From NCBI RefSeq assembly GCF_025999095.1, contig NZ_AP024678.1, forward strand, positions 1,643,527 through 1,707,526: a DNA stretch of 64,000 nt, given 5' to 3'. This document shows, in pieces, positions 56,924 through 64,000 of this stretch. The position numbers and the translations under genes are program-made. Under the pieces are notes generated by a model. The model saw nothing but the letters and a program-made list of their open reading frames with translations, ran no database searches and was not told the origin of the DNA. Position 1 is the stretch's first letter. Each line of letters begins with the position of its first letter. This DNA comes from Thermosynechococcus sp. (lineage in GTDB: Bacteria > Cyanobacteriota > Cyanobacteriia > Thermosynechococcales > Thermosynechococcaceae).

Positions 56924-58090
56924 ATGACCCAAGCAAATGTACTTGACGTTTACGACCCCACAACAGCCCCCCTTGAAGATGAGGTGGCTCTGCTCAGTGA
57001 CTATGGGCTTGAGACCGTAGAGATTGAGGAAGAAGAGAGCGAAGACTTTGAGGAGGTCAGCGATGATCTCGACGACAAGCCTACAAAAGGTCGTGCCAGC
57101 CGACGACGGACCCAAGTCAAGAAGAAACATTACACCGAGGACTCGATTCGCCTCTATTTGCAAGAAATTGGCCGCATTCGTCTGTTGCGTGCCGATGAGG
57201 AAATTGAACTGGCTCGTAAAATTGCCGACCTCCTAGAAATGGAGCGGGTGCGCGATCGCCTATGCCAAGAACTGGGCTGTACGCCTGAAGAACTAGAGCG
57301 CAATCCTGAACCCTGGGCCAAAGAACTGGGGATGACGGTGCCGGCATTTCGCCATCGTCTTTTTGTCGGTCGCAAGGCCAAGGAAAAGATGGTGCAGTCC
57401 AACCTGCGACTGGTGGTGTCAATCGCCAAAAAATACATGAACCGGGGGCTATCCTTTCAGGACTTGATTCAAGAGGGCAGCCTAGGGCTCATCCGCGCTG
57501 CTGAGAAATTTGATCACGAAAAGGGCTATAAATTTTCCACCTACGCGACATGGTGGATTCGCCAAGCCATTACCCGCGCCATTGCCGATCAATCCCGCAC
57601 CATTCGTCTGCCTGTGCACCTGTACGAAACCATTTCACGGATTAAGAAAACCACCAAACTCCTCTCCCAGGAAATGGGGCGCAAACCTACCGAAGAGGAA
57701 ATTGCCGATCGCATGGAAATGACCATTGAAAAACTGCGCTTCATTGCCAAATCGGCCCAACTCCCCATCTCCCTAGAAACCCCCATCGGTAAAGAAGAGG
57801 ATTCCCGTCTCGGGGACTTTATTGAATCCGACGGTGAAACGCCTGAAGATCAAGTGTCGAAGCACCTGCTACGCGAAGATTTAGAAACGGTATTGTGCAC
57901 CCTTAGCCCCCGCGAGCGGGATGTGCTAAAACTGCGGTATGGCTTGGACGATGGTCGCATGAAAACCTTAGAGGAAATTGGTCAACTCTTTAACGTAACC
58001 CGTGAGCGCATTCGCCAAATTGAGGCCAAGGCCCTGCGGAAGCTGCGCCATCCCAACCGCAACAGTGTCCTCAAGGAATACATTCGCTAA
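56924..58090 (+). CDS. sigA: Primary (group 1) RNA polymerase sigma factor
   Basis: Main housekeeping sigma-70 factor. Acidic N-terminus, region 1.2 ([16 protein letters not shown]), region 2 ([36 protein letters not shown]), region 3, and region 4 with [16 protein letters not shown] and [19 protein letters not shown]. The 388-residue form starts at ATG 56924 ([12 protein letters not shown]), matching cyanobacterial SigA; a GTG at 56834 would add 30 unrelated residues. Followed by a short exported-protein gene 10 bases after its stop. Confidence 0.95.
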   Translation: MTQANVLDVYDPTTAPLEDEVALLSDYGLETVEIEEEESEDFEEVSDDLDDKPTKGRASRRRTQVKKKHYTEDSIRLYLQEIGRIRLLRADEEIELARKIADLLEMERVRDRLCQELGCTPEELERNPEPWAKELGMTVPAFRHRLFVGRKAKEKMVQSNLRLVVSIAKKYMNRGLSFQDLIQEGSLGLIRAAEKFDHEKGYKFSTYATWWIRQAITRAIADQSRTIRLPVHLYETISRIKKTTKLLSQEMGRKPTEEEIADRMEMTIEKLRFIAKSAQLPISLETPIGKEEDSRLGDFIESDGETPEDQVSKHLLREDLETVLCTLSPRERDVLKLRYGLDDGRMKTLEEIGQLFNVTRERIRQIEAKALRKLRHPNRNSVLKEYIR

Positions 58091-58100
58091 GGAGTCGTTT

Positions 58101-58433
58101 ATGTTGCGTCCCCTCATTGCCCTGACCGTTGGTCTGTCTGCCACCCTGGTGGCAATGCCGCAAGCCAGCCGTGCTCAATCCTGCGCTTACGCCAAAGGGT
58201 TCAGTCAAAGTCTGAGCAATACTGCGTTCTTCGATAGCAGCAAGCTACCGATCGCCCTTGGACTGGGTGTGGGTGCGATTACAGCAGGGGCAGTGGGGGT
58301 GACCCTCTGGCAACGGCGGCCGCAAACTGATGCCCGGACCTCTGCTTCTGGTGCTGCCTCTTTAGAACTGCCGGTGGTCTTACCAGAGTCTGACGGTGCA
58401 GAGCGTTGCCAAGATGTAACACCGATTGTGTAG
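58101..58433 (+). CDS. Small exported or membrane protein of unknown function
   Basis: Not recognised. The 110 residues begin with a signal peptide (MLRPLIALTVGLSATLVAMP, likely cut after SRAQS), then one more hydrophobic helix (about residues 50-70, LPIALGLGVGAITAGAVGVTL) and a Ser/Ala/Glu-rich tail. Cysteines at about 27 and 105. It follows sigA with a 10-base gap and GGAG ribosome site, so it should share the sigA transcript, which ends at the terminator just downstream. Confidence 0.75.
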   Translation: MLRPLIALTVGLSATLVAMPQASRAQSCAYAKGFSQSLSNTAFFDSSKLPIALGLGVGAITAGAVGVTLWQRRPQTDARTSASGAASLELPVVLPESDGAERCQDVTPIV

Positions 58434-58799
58434 TCAGGGATTGCAACCAATCAAATGATCGCCCCTGGGCGGGGCAATCAGGAGGCTCCTTAGCTGTTGC
58501 TGCGTGGCACAGTCGGGAGCCTCCTTTTCTTTACCACTACTGGAATTAAAACCATCGGTATCCGCTCAACTGTTGTTCTAACGTGAGAGCATCCCTGGGC
58601 AGGTGCTTAACTATCTGTCGGTGCATTGATTGCTAAAAAAACGGATCAATCAAGTCACTGCATCTAAAGACTGCTATCACGCTTAACTTCTTAATGTTGA
58701 TTTAAACAGCGCTTTATTGCTTCTTTAACGCCAACCAATATTCTTACTTCAGAATAAACAACAGTCCCGTGCTGCGGACTTAGTGGTGGAGGAGTGAAT
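58434..58799. other. Intergenic region after the sigA operon
   Basis: About 365 bases. It holds the terminator at 58481-58528. The remainder is AT-rich leader before the surface-protein gene; no gene or RNA fold is recognised. Confidence 0.55.
58481..58528 (+). terminator. Rho-independent terminator of the sigA operon
   Basis: GGAGGCTCC pairs perfectly with GGAGCCTCC across a 26-base loop, followed by TTTTCTTT. Located 48 bases after the small exported-protein stop. Confidence 0.88.
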
Positions 58800-61391
58800 A
58801 TGCATTCTTGGCGGAGGCTTTTAGGGAGCTGCTTACTTGGCTTAGGTGTGATTTTCGGATTCAGCGATGTAGCCATTAGTCAATCCGCAGCAACTGAGAT
58901 TTTAGGGCCTCGAATTCAGCCCCGTGGAACTATTCGTTTCAACAGTGAAGGGGCTGGCTTTGACAATTTCCTTAGTGCAGAGACATTTATTCCTCTCTTT
59001 CAAAAACCAGGTGCTAGTCTTGGTTTTTTTGAAGGTAAACTCTTCATACCCACATCCAATACAGCCCTAGCTTACAACCTGACCCTGGGCTACCGAGCGT
59101 TGATAGCCAATCAAACATTTTCTGTGGGGGGCTACTTATCCTATGACTTTCGCAACACAGGAAACGCTGGCTTTGACCAGCTGGGGGTAGGTTTAGAGCT
59201 CTTGGGCAATGTTGATGTTCGGATCAACGGTTACATTCCCCTAGGAAATCGGCAAGTTCTCCTTAATCAAGCAGTCGGAGCAGTTGGCACTATTCAAAAT
59301 AACCAGATTCTCCTCAATCGCAATCGCCTTTTCCAAGAAGCGCTTACGGGCTTTGACATGGAAGTGGGTACCCCTTTGGTTCCAATAGGTCAAGATTATC
59401 TGCGGGGCTACGCAGGCTTGTACTACTACAGTGGCGAGAGGATTGCTGACTTTGTTGGCGTCCGTGCACGTTTATCTGTGCGCCCCATTGAATACCTCAG
59501 CTTAAGTGCAACTGTTCAAAATGATGAGCGCTTTGGTACCCAGGCTTGGTTTGGAATTGGATTATCTTTTCCGGGGGTGGCTGGCAATCGTCGCCGTGCT
59601 CCTGAGCGGGGGCAAAACATTGCAGTCCGCCTAGGCGAGTCCCCGGAGCGTATCAGCTTTATTACTGTTGATAACGAAGGGGTGCAGGATCAAGTTGCGG
59701 CAATTAATCCTGCCACCGGTCAGCCCTATCGAGTTTTTGCAGTTGATACTGGGGCGGGTAGTGCTGCTCGGATTAATGATTTACCGCTTGCTCAAAATGA
59801 CATTGTCTTGGTTGGTGTTAATGATAGAGATGGCAATACTGCTGGTCAAGGTGCAATTAATCTTCTAGATGGAGTTCAACTCCTTTCTACAACTGTGGAT
59901 CGGCAACTGCCAAGTCCACTGGGAACGATTACCATTCCAGCACTCACGCCGAGTACCCAAAGGCCTATCATCGCTACCACTATTACTTTAGCTAGGAACA
60001 ATACCATTGATGGTTTCAATATTCAACCGCCCGCTGGCCAACCTGCAATCATTGGTAATAACATCAATCCAGCTCGTATTATTAACAATCAAATTACAAC
60101 AATCAATGCAGCTGGAATTGATATAACAACTGCTCAATCTCCTATTGTGCGTGGTAACACGGTTACAATTACGAGTACAACTGTGCCTGCCTTTAACCGC
60201 CGTGGGATTAGCATAACTGAAAGTACTGACGCTGTGATTGAAAATAACATTGTTAATGGTGCCATTGGCGAGGGAATTGGTCTAGATAATGCCCTTGGGA
60301 ATGTGATAATTCGTGGTAACACCGTGGCCAATATTGGTCAGACACCAACAGATACCAATCTCGAAGCAGGTATCTTCATTCGCAATAATCGAGGTAACGC
60401 CAATATTACGATTGAGGGTAACGTTACTGAAAACAACCTGACGCCCACCAATCGTGTGGATGGCATTGAGTTCAATCTTTGTCGAGGAAATAGCTTCAAC
60501 GTCCTTGACCGCTTCACTGACAATCAGTTTGCGAATTGCACCGCTCCCGCAAGTGCAACGGTTACCGTGCGGAACAATCAGATTCGTAATATTGGCACGG
60601 GTACTGATGGCAGCGATGGTATTGACTTCAATATTGGAGATGGCGCTAACCTCACAGCTATCTTAGAGGGTAACGTTGTAAACAGTATTTCTGATGCAGG
60701 CATAACCTTTGACATTGTAAGCAGTGCTACCCCAATTGCAAGTCCCACCGCAAACATCACAATTCGCAATAATCAGATAAGCAACATTCTCAATGATGAT
60801 GCGATTACTCTAGAGTCAAATAGCGCGGGACAAGTGGTGTTGAACATTGAGAATAATGTTATGAGTGGTATTGGCGGTGGTAATGATGGCATTGACATTG
60901 AGTTCACCACGATTGCTGCTAGTCCAACACCAGCACGGGTGAGAATTGTTGGGAATGACCTGTCTAATGTCAGCGATCGCGGGATAGAGATTGACACCAC
61001 TAACAATGCTGCCTTGCAACTTGAAGTCAGCAATAACCGTATCCAAACAACCGCTGGCGGTGAAGCAATGCGACTGCGGGCTCAGAACACTTCTCGTCTC
61101 AATGCCACTGTCAACAACAACACCCTCACTCAAGGAAACCCTGCTACACGGAGCTTGGAACTGCGGGCTGATAACAATGCAACACTGTGTGCGAACGTAT
61201 TTGGCAATATCCAAACAAGTGGTGCCGGTTTCCGATTATTGCAGGGTGGCACTTCCAGTTTACGTATTGTGAATTCTCTTAATTTAGGCCCGAACAACGG
61301 TGGTGTGACGATTACTACAACAGGGACAGTAACGAATATCACAGCTGCCACATTCAATGCTGCACCCCCTGGCGGTTGTACATTCCCCTAG
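58800..61391 (+). CDS. Surface protein: N-terminal beta-barrel-like domain plus right-handed beta-helix
   Basis: An 863-residue exported protein. Signal peptide (SCLLGLGVIFGFSDVAIS) is followed by about 240 residues of alternating aromatic/glycine strands typical of an outer-membrane barrel, similar to the inverse-autotransporter beta domain (LTLGYRALIANQTFSVGGYL; LGVGLELLGNVDVRINGYIP). Residues from about 390 to 840 are parallel beta-helix repeats (NNTIDGFNIQ, IRGNTVANIG, ITIRNNQISNIL). Four cysteines sit in the helix part. The ATG at 58800 has GGAGGAG at proper distance; the GTG at 58794 does not. It probably exposes the beta-helix at the cell surface; ligand or substrate unknown. Confidence 0.82.
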   Translation: MHSWRRLLGSCLLGLGVIFGFSDVAISQSAATEILGPRIQPRGTIRFNSEGAGFDNFLSAETFIPLFQKPGASLGFFEGKLFIPTSNTALAYNLTLGYRALIANQTFSVGGYLSYDFRNTGNAGFDQLGVGLELLGNVDVRINGYIPLGNRQVLLNQAVGAVGTIQNNQILLNRNRLFQEALTGFDMEVGTPLVPIGQDYLRGYAGLYYYSGERIADFVGVRARLSVRPIEYLSLSATVQNDERFGTQAWFGIGLSFPGVAGNRRRAPERGQNIAVRLGESPERISFITVDNEGVQDQVAAINPATGQPYRVFAVDTGAGSAARINDLPLAQNDIVLVGVNDRDGNTAGQGAINLLDGVQLLSTTVDRQLPSPLGTITIPALTPSTQRPIIATTITLARNNTIDGFNIQPPAGQPAIIGNNINPARIINNQITTINAAGIDITTAQSPIVRGNTVTITSTTVPAFNRRGISITESTDAVIENNIVNGAIGEGIGLDNALGNVIIRGNTVANIGQTPTDTNLEAGIFIRNNRGNANITIEGNVTENNLTPTNRVDGIEFNLCRGNSFNVLDRFTDNQFANCTAPASATVTVRNNQIRNIGTGTDGSDGIDFNIGDGANLTAILEGNVVNSISDAGITFDIVSSATPIASPTANITIRNNQISNILNDDAITLESNSAGQVVLNIENNVMSGIGGGNDGIDIEFTTIAASPTPARVRIVGNDLSNVSDRGIEIDTTNNAALQLEVSNNRIQTTAGGEAMRLRAQNTSRLNATVNNNTLTQGNPATRSLELRADNNATLCANVFGNIQTSGAGFRLLQGGTSSLRIVNSLNLGPNNGGVTITTTGTVTNITAATFNAAPPGGCTFP

Positions 61392-61654
61392 CGCTCGGCG
61401 GGGTCTGGATATTCAGTGAAATTGGGCAAATTCCACTGCCAGCACTGTTCTAGCCAATCGACGAGGGTGTCGCGGGAAGCAGAGAATTGCCGCACCACTG
61501 ACCAGACTTGCAATGCGACTAAAGGGGAGTTGACCTCAACAGTCAAAGGTTGATAGGGGAGACACTCACAGGGCACCTCTAGCTCAGTTAGCCGCTGATA
61601 AATTGGCCAACGCAATTGCCACTGAACTGCAATAACCTTGGGGTTTATAGACAT
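61388..61654 (-). CDS. Small conserved cyanobacterial protein
   Basis: Not recognised by function. The 88 residues have no signal or membrane segment and contain Trp-rich patches (VQWQLRWPIYQRL, LEQCWQWNLPNF). The pattern of a strand-rich start and a short helical end suggests a small domain. Stop overlaps the 3' end of the surface-protein gene by 4 bases, convergent. Confidence 0.65.
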   Translation of the reverse strand: MSINPKVIAVQWQLRWPIYQRLTELEVPCECLPYQPLTVEVNSPLVALQVWSVVRQFSASRDTLVDWLEQCWQWNLPNFTEYPDPAER

Positions 61655-61869
61655 TCAATAAATACTCCTTTATTGAAAATGCAGTGATGGATAGTTTAAA
61701 ATTGACCTATTAAAGTTGCAGCTTTCCTCTGAGTCTTGGGTATAGCTATGCCTACATCAGTTATTCCTCCTCTAGAGCTGTTTTGAGGGCGGATTAACAG
61801 GACTCCCTTTTGTAAAAAGGACTGTAACTGGATTGCTTCACTATTCTGTCCGCAAAGGAGTATCGTTCT

Positions 61870-62400
61870 ATGACGACCAGTGCGTTGCCACGCCAAGCCT
61901 TTGGCGAGATGGGTAACACGGTTGTGTTGCTGGACAAGGCCACCACTACCCCAGTATGTGAGGGGATGAATCGCCTCTTGGCCAGTTTTCAAGCCCTGTA
62001 TTTGCAGTACCAGAAGCATCATTTTGTTGTTGAGGGTGCAGAGTTTTATCCACTGCATCAGTTTTTCCAAGACTGCTATGAACAGGTGCAGGGGCATGTT
62101 CACGATTTGGGAGAGCGCCTGAATGGTCTGGGGGGCGTACCTGTGGCAGGTTTCCAACAGTTGGCGGCTCTTTGTTGCTTTACCCCTGAACCTGAAGGTG
62201 CCTTCAACTGCCGGCAAATGCTCAGTAATGACTTGGCAGCAGAGCAGGCCATCATTCCCATCCTGCGGCAACAGGCAACTCAAGCAGAGAGTTTGGGCGA
62301 TCGCGCCACGGCCTACCTCTACGATCAAATCCTCTTGAAAACGGAGGAGCGGGCTTACCATATTGGTCATTTTCTGGCCAATGACAGCCTCAAGGTGTAG
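61870..62400 (+). CDS. dpsA: DpsA, ferritin-like DNA-protection protein with three-histidine ferroxidase site
   Basis: A 176-residue Dps-family miniferritin that oxidises and stores iron and protects from peroxide or O2. In E. coli Dps numbering, which happens to match, the ferroxidase ligands are His51, His63, Asp78 and Glu82; here Asp78 is His78 (GHVHDLGER), Asp67 is Gln67 and Trp52 is Phe52. This agrees with the published T. elongatus DpsA, described with a three-histidine, zinc-binding ferroxidase centre using O2. ATG with AAAGGAG ribosome site 8 bases upstream. Confidence 0.93.
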   Translation: MTTSALPRQAFGEMGNTVVLLDKATTTPVCEGMNRLLASFQALYLQYQKHHFVVEGAEFYPLHQFFQDCYEQVQGHVHDLGERLNGLGGVPVAGFQQLAALCCFTPEPEGAFNCRQMLSNDLAAEQAIIPILRQQATQAESLGDRATAYLYDQILLKTEERAYHIGHFLANDSLKV

Positions 62401-62442
62401 TTTGCTGCAATCGGAGTTAACGACTCCTAAGAGAGGTTTACC

Positions 62443-62472
62443 GTTGTTCATGGTTGTTTATGGTTGTTCATA
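62443..62472. repeat. 10-bp repeat (TGGTTGTTCA), three near-perfect copies
   Basis: The unit occurs three times in tandem with single changes in the first two copies, between the dpsA stop and its terminator. No function is evident. Confidence 0.75.
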
Positions 62473-62476
62473 GACT

Positions 62477-62497
62477 CCCCCCAATTGGGGGGGTTCT
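62477..62497 (+). terminator. Terminator between dpsA and lipA
   Basis: CCCCCC-AATT-GGGGGG forms a strong hairpin followed by a short T-rich stretch (GTTCTT). It is about 75 bases after the dpsA stop and faces the convergent lipA gene; on the opposite strand no T run follows. Confidence 0.7.
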
Positions 62498-62559
62498 TAA
62501 TGGCGATTTTTCCCACTGCTTAGTCTAGCTTAGTTGCAAATAAATTGCAATAAGTCTCT

Positions 62560-63453
62560 CTAAGATAATTTTGGGGCAGGACGCTGACGTGGGTACTGCT
62601 GCATGAGGGCCCGCACCTGTTCAGCATGGTAGGAACTGCGGGTGAGGGGAGAGGAAACCACCTGCAAAAAGCCCATTGATTCCCCCAAGCAGCGCCATTC
62701 CTCAAATTGCTCTGGTGGAATAAAGGCCTGTACCGCTAGGTGTTTGGGACTGGGCTGCAGATACTGACCAATGGTGAGAATGTCACAACCCACTTGGCGC
62801 AAATCCTGCATGACGGCCACCACTTCCTCGCTAGTTTCCCCCAAGCCCACCATGATCCCCGATTTTGAGTAAATCCAAGGGGCGCGATCGCGCACCCGCT
62901 GCAGCAGTTCCAAACTGCGCTGATAGTTGCCTTGGGGACGTACCCGCCGATAGAGACGGGGCACGGTTTCAGTGTTGTGGTTGAGCACTTCCGGACTGGC
63001 GGCAAGAATTTGATCCAAGGCCTGCCAGTTGCCGCAGAGATCGGGAATCAGGACTTCAATTGTGGTTTGGGGCGATCGCTGCCGCACAGCCGCAATCGTG
63101 GCCACAAACTGAGAGGCACCCCCATCCGCCAAATCATCCCGATTCACGGAGGTAATGACAACGTGATTGAGACGCATCCGCACCACCGCTTCAGCTAGTC
63201 GCTGGGGTTCAGTGGGATCGAGAGGCAGTGGCTTTTTCGCAAAATCAATATCGCAGTAGGGGCAAGCTCGGGTGCAAGCTGGACCCATCATTAAAAATGT
63301 CGCCGTTCCCCCATGGAAACATTCCCCAATATTGGGGCAGGAGGCCTCTTCGCAAACAGTATTGAGGTTGAGGTCCCGCAACAGTTCCTTGACGGCACCC
63401 ACCCGCTGCCACTGGGGTGCTTTGACCCGTAACCACTCTGGCTTTACAACCAC
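62560..63453 (-). CDS. lipA: Lipoyl synthase
   Basis: Radical SAM enzyme inserting sulfur into octanoyl groups on E2 and H proteins. Auxiliary cluster cysteines are in [12 protein letters not shown] and the SAM cluster motif is CTRACPYC (CxxxCxxC); the C-terminal RSSYHAE holds the serine ligand of the auxiliary cluster. The long open frame reaches 63672 and overlaps the permease, but the GTG at 63453 has GGAG upstream, lies 3 bases after the permease stop, and gives the usual 297-residue length. Confidence 0.95.
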   Translation of the reverse strand: MVVKPEWLRVKAPQWQRVGAVKELLRDLNLNTVCEEASCPNIGECFHGGTATFLMMGPACTRACPYCDIDFAKKPLPLDPTEPQRLAEAVVRMRLNHVVITSVNRDDLADGGASQFVATIAAVRQRSPQTTIEVLIPDLCGNWQALDQILAASPEVLNHNTETVPRLYRRVRPQGNYQRSLELLQRVRDRAPWIYSKSGIMVGLGETSEEVVAVMQDLRQVGCDILTIGQYLQPSPKHLAVQAFIPPEQFEEWRCLGESMGFLQVVSSPLTRSSYHAEQVRALMQQYPRQRPAPKLS

Positions 63454-63455
63454 AG

Positions 63456-64000
63456 CTAACTCCACTGCAAATTCAAAAACAAACAAAGGAAAAACGTCAA
63501 TTGTGCCACCAACAGAAAAATGTACATCAGAGCACGGGGACGAAAAATCGTCAACAATAACCCTATCCCCTTGAGATCCACCATCGGCCCGAGGACCAAA
63601 AAGGCCAGAATTGAGCCGGGTGTAAATGTACTGGCAAAGGCAAGGGCAAAGAAAGCGTCCACCGTGGAGCAAATGGAAATCACGGTGCCCAGGATCATCA
63701 TTGCCACAATCGAGATCACCGGCCCTTGGCCAAGGCTGAGGATGAGTTCCCGCGGAGCAGCCACCTGAATAGTTGTTGCCACTAGGCTGCCGAGAACGAG
63801 AATCCCCCCCAATTCACGAAATTCCTGCACTACATTCTCTAGGACTTGGGGCAGACGTTGCTGCCAAGGAATCATTGCCGTTGGCGGCGAAAGCGTTAGG
63901 GTGTCCATGGCCAGGGGTTGACCGGGGGTTCCCAACAGGTAGGTGCCCGACTGGAGCAGGGCAGGGACAACAGTTGCCTGGGGTTGGCGGCGACGCATCA
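63456..64000 (-). CDS. DUF318/UPF0718-type permease, C-terminal part (cut by window edge)
   Basis: Minus-strand gene entering from beyond the right edge; about 180 residues are visible. Membrane segments include [40 protein letters not shown] and [20 protein letters not shown]; the [12 protein letters not shown] and PMVDLKG motifs are typical of the ArsP_1/DUF318 permeases. The full family is about 300-350 residues, so the ATG at 63998 is probably internal. Members pair with TIGR03943 proteins, one of which lies at 9740. lipA starts 3 bases after its stop. Confidence 0.87.
   Translation of the reverse strand, partial: MRRRQPQATVVPALLQSGTYLLGTPGQPLAMDTLTLSPPTAMIPWQQRLPQVLENVVQEFRELGGILVLGSLVATTIQVAAPRELILSLGQGPVISIVAMMILGTVISICSTVDAFFALAFASTFTPGSILAFLVLGPMVDLKGIGLLLTIFRPRALMYIFLLVAQLTFFLCLFLNLQWS

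Noticed and set aside
61696-62451. 251-codon frame antisense to dpsA
   Set aside because: Shadow of a well-conserved gene; no family resemblance.
63454-63672. N-terminal extension of lipA
   Set aside because: It lies entirely within the permease gene in another frame; the GTG at 63453 with GGAG gives the standard lipoyl synthase.

Overview
The window looks like a chromosomal segment of a thermophilic unicellular cyanobacterium, most likely Thermosynechococcus. The evidence is psaC, plant-type ferredoxin, heme oxygenase 1, a cyanobacterial primary sigma factor, an SmtA/SmtB zinc locus, the NtcA-driven urt urea operon, a DpsA with the three-histidine ferroxidase site described for T. elongatus, many short cyanobacteria-only proteins, and very frequent HIP1 octamers (GCGATCGC). 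Genes are tightly packed, with many ATGA start/stop overlaps. I see no insertion sequence, prophage, CRISPR array or rRNA operon.

Layout. 1-8.6 kb: end of a first chemosensory operon (PilJ-type receptor, large CheA-REC hybrid kinase) joined to a Ski2-like helicase. 8.6-16 kb: two tRNA genes (CAT and Val-TAC, both minus) and housekeeping genes: diheme cytochrome c, TIGR03943 and YqiJ/DUF1449-type membrane proteins, TxlA-like thioredoxin, GNAT, DAHP synthase, amidase, Ycf39-like reductase. 16-24 kb: PmbA/TldE, heme oxygenase, argH, a GGDEF protein, two divergent small regulators around a palindrome, ispG and a HIT protein. 24-29.3 kb: urtABCDE behind an NtcA promoter. 29.3-31.6 kb: MotA/TolQ/ExbB-like channel and a BASS transporter. 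32-38.3 kb: a second, complete chemosensory operon (PATAN-REC, CheY, CheW, soluble receptor, CheA-REC) whose last gene is broken by a G10 run. 38.4-48.7 kb: a 1103-residue tubulin/FtsZ-like protein with a SHOCT tail, two type IV pilin-like genes, smtB/smtA, a glycosyltransferase remnant, psaC, and a double glycosyltransferase (GT4-like plus O-GlcNAc-transferase-like). 48.8-58.5 kb: petF, GNAT, a sigma-like factor with a DUF1822 partner, a membrane GTPase, gatA, sigA. 58.8-64 kb: a beta-barrel/beta-helix surface protein, dpsA, lipA and a permease cut by the window edge.

Working together. The chemosensory operons, tubulin-like protein, pilins and large glycosyltransferase suggest a surface-motility neighbourhood: sensing, pilus subunits and perhaps their glycosylation. 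The tubulin-like protein directly follows the second chemosensory operon on the same strand. This grouping is inference from adjacency. The most unusual items are the tubulin-like/SHOCT protein, the poly-G frameshift in the second CheA, the barrel-first surface protein and the double glycosyltransferase.
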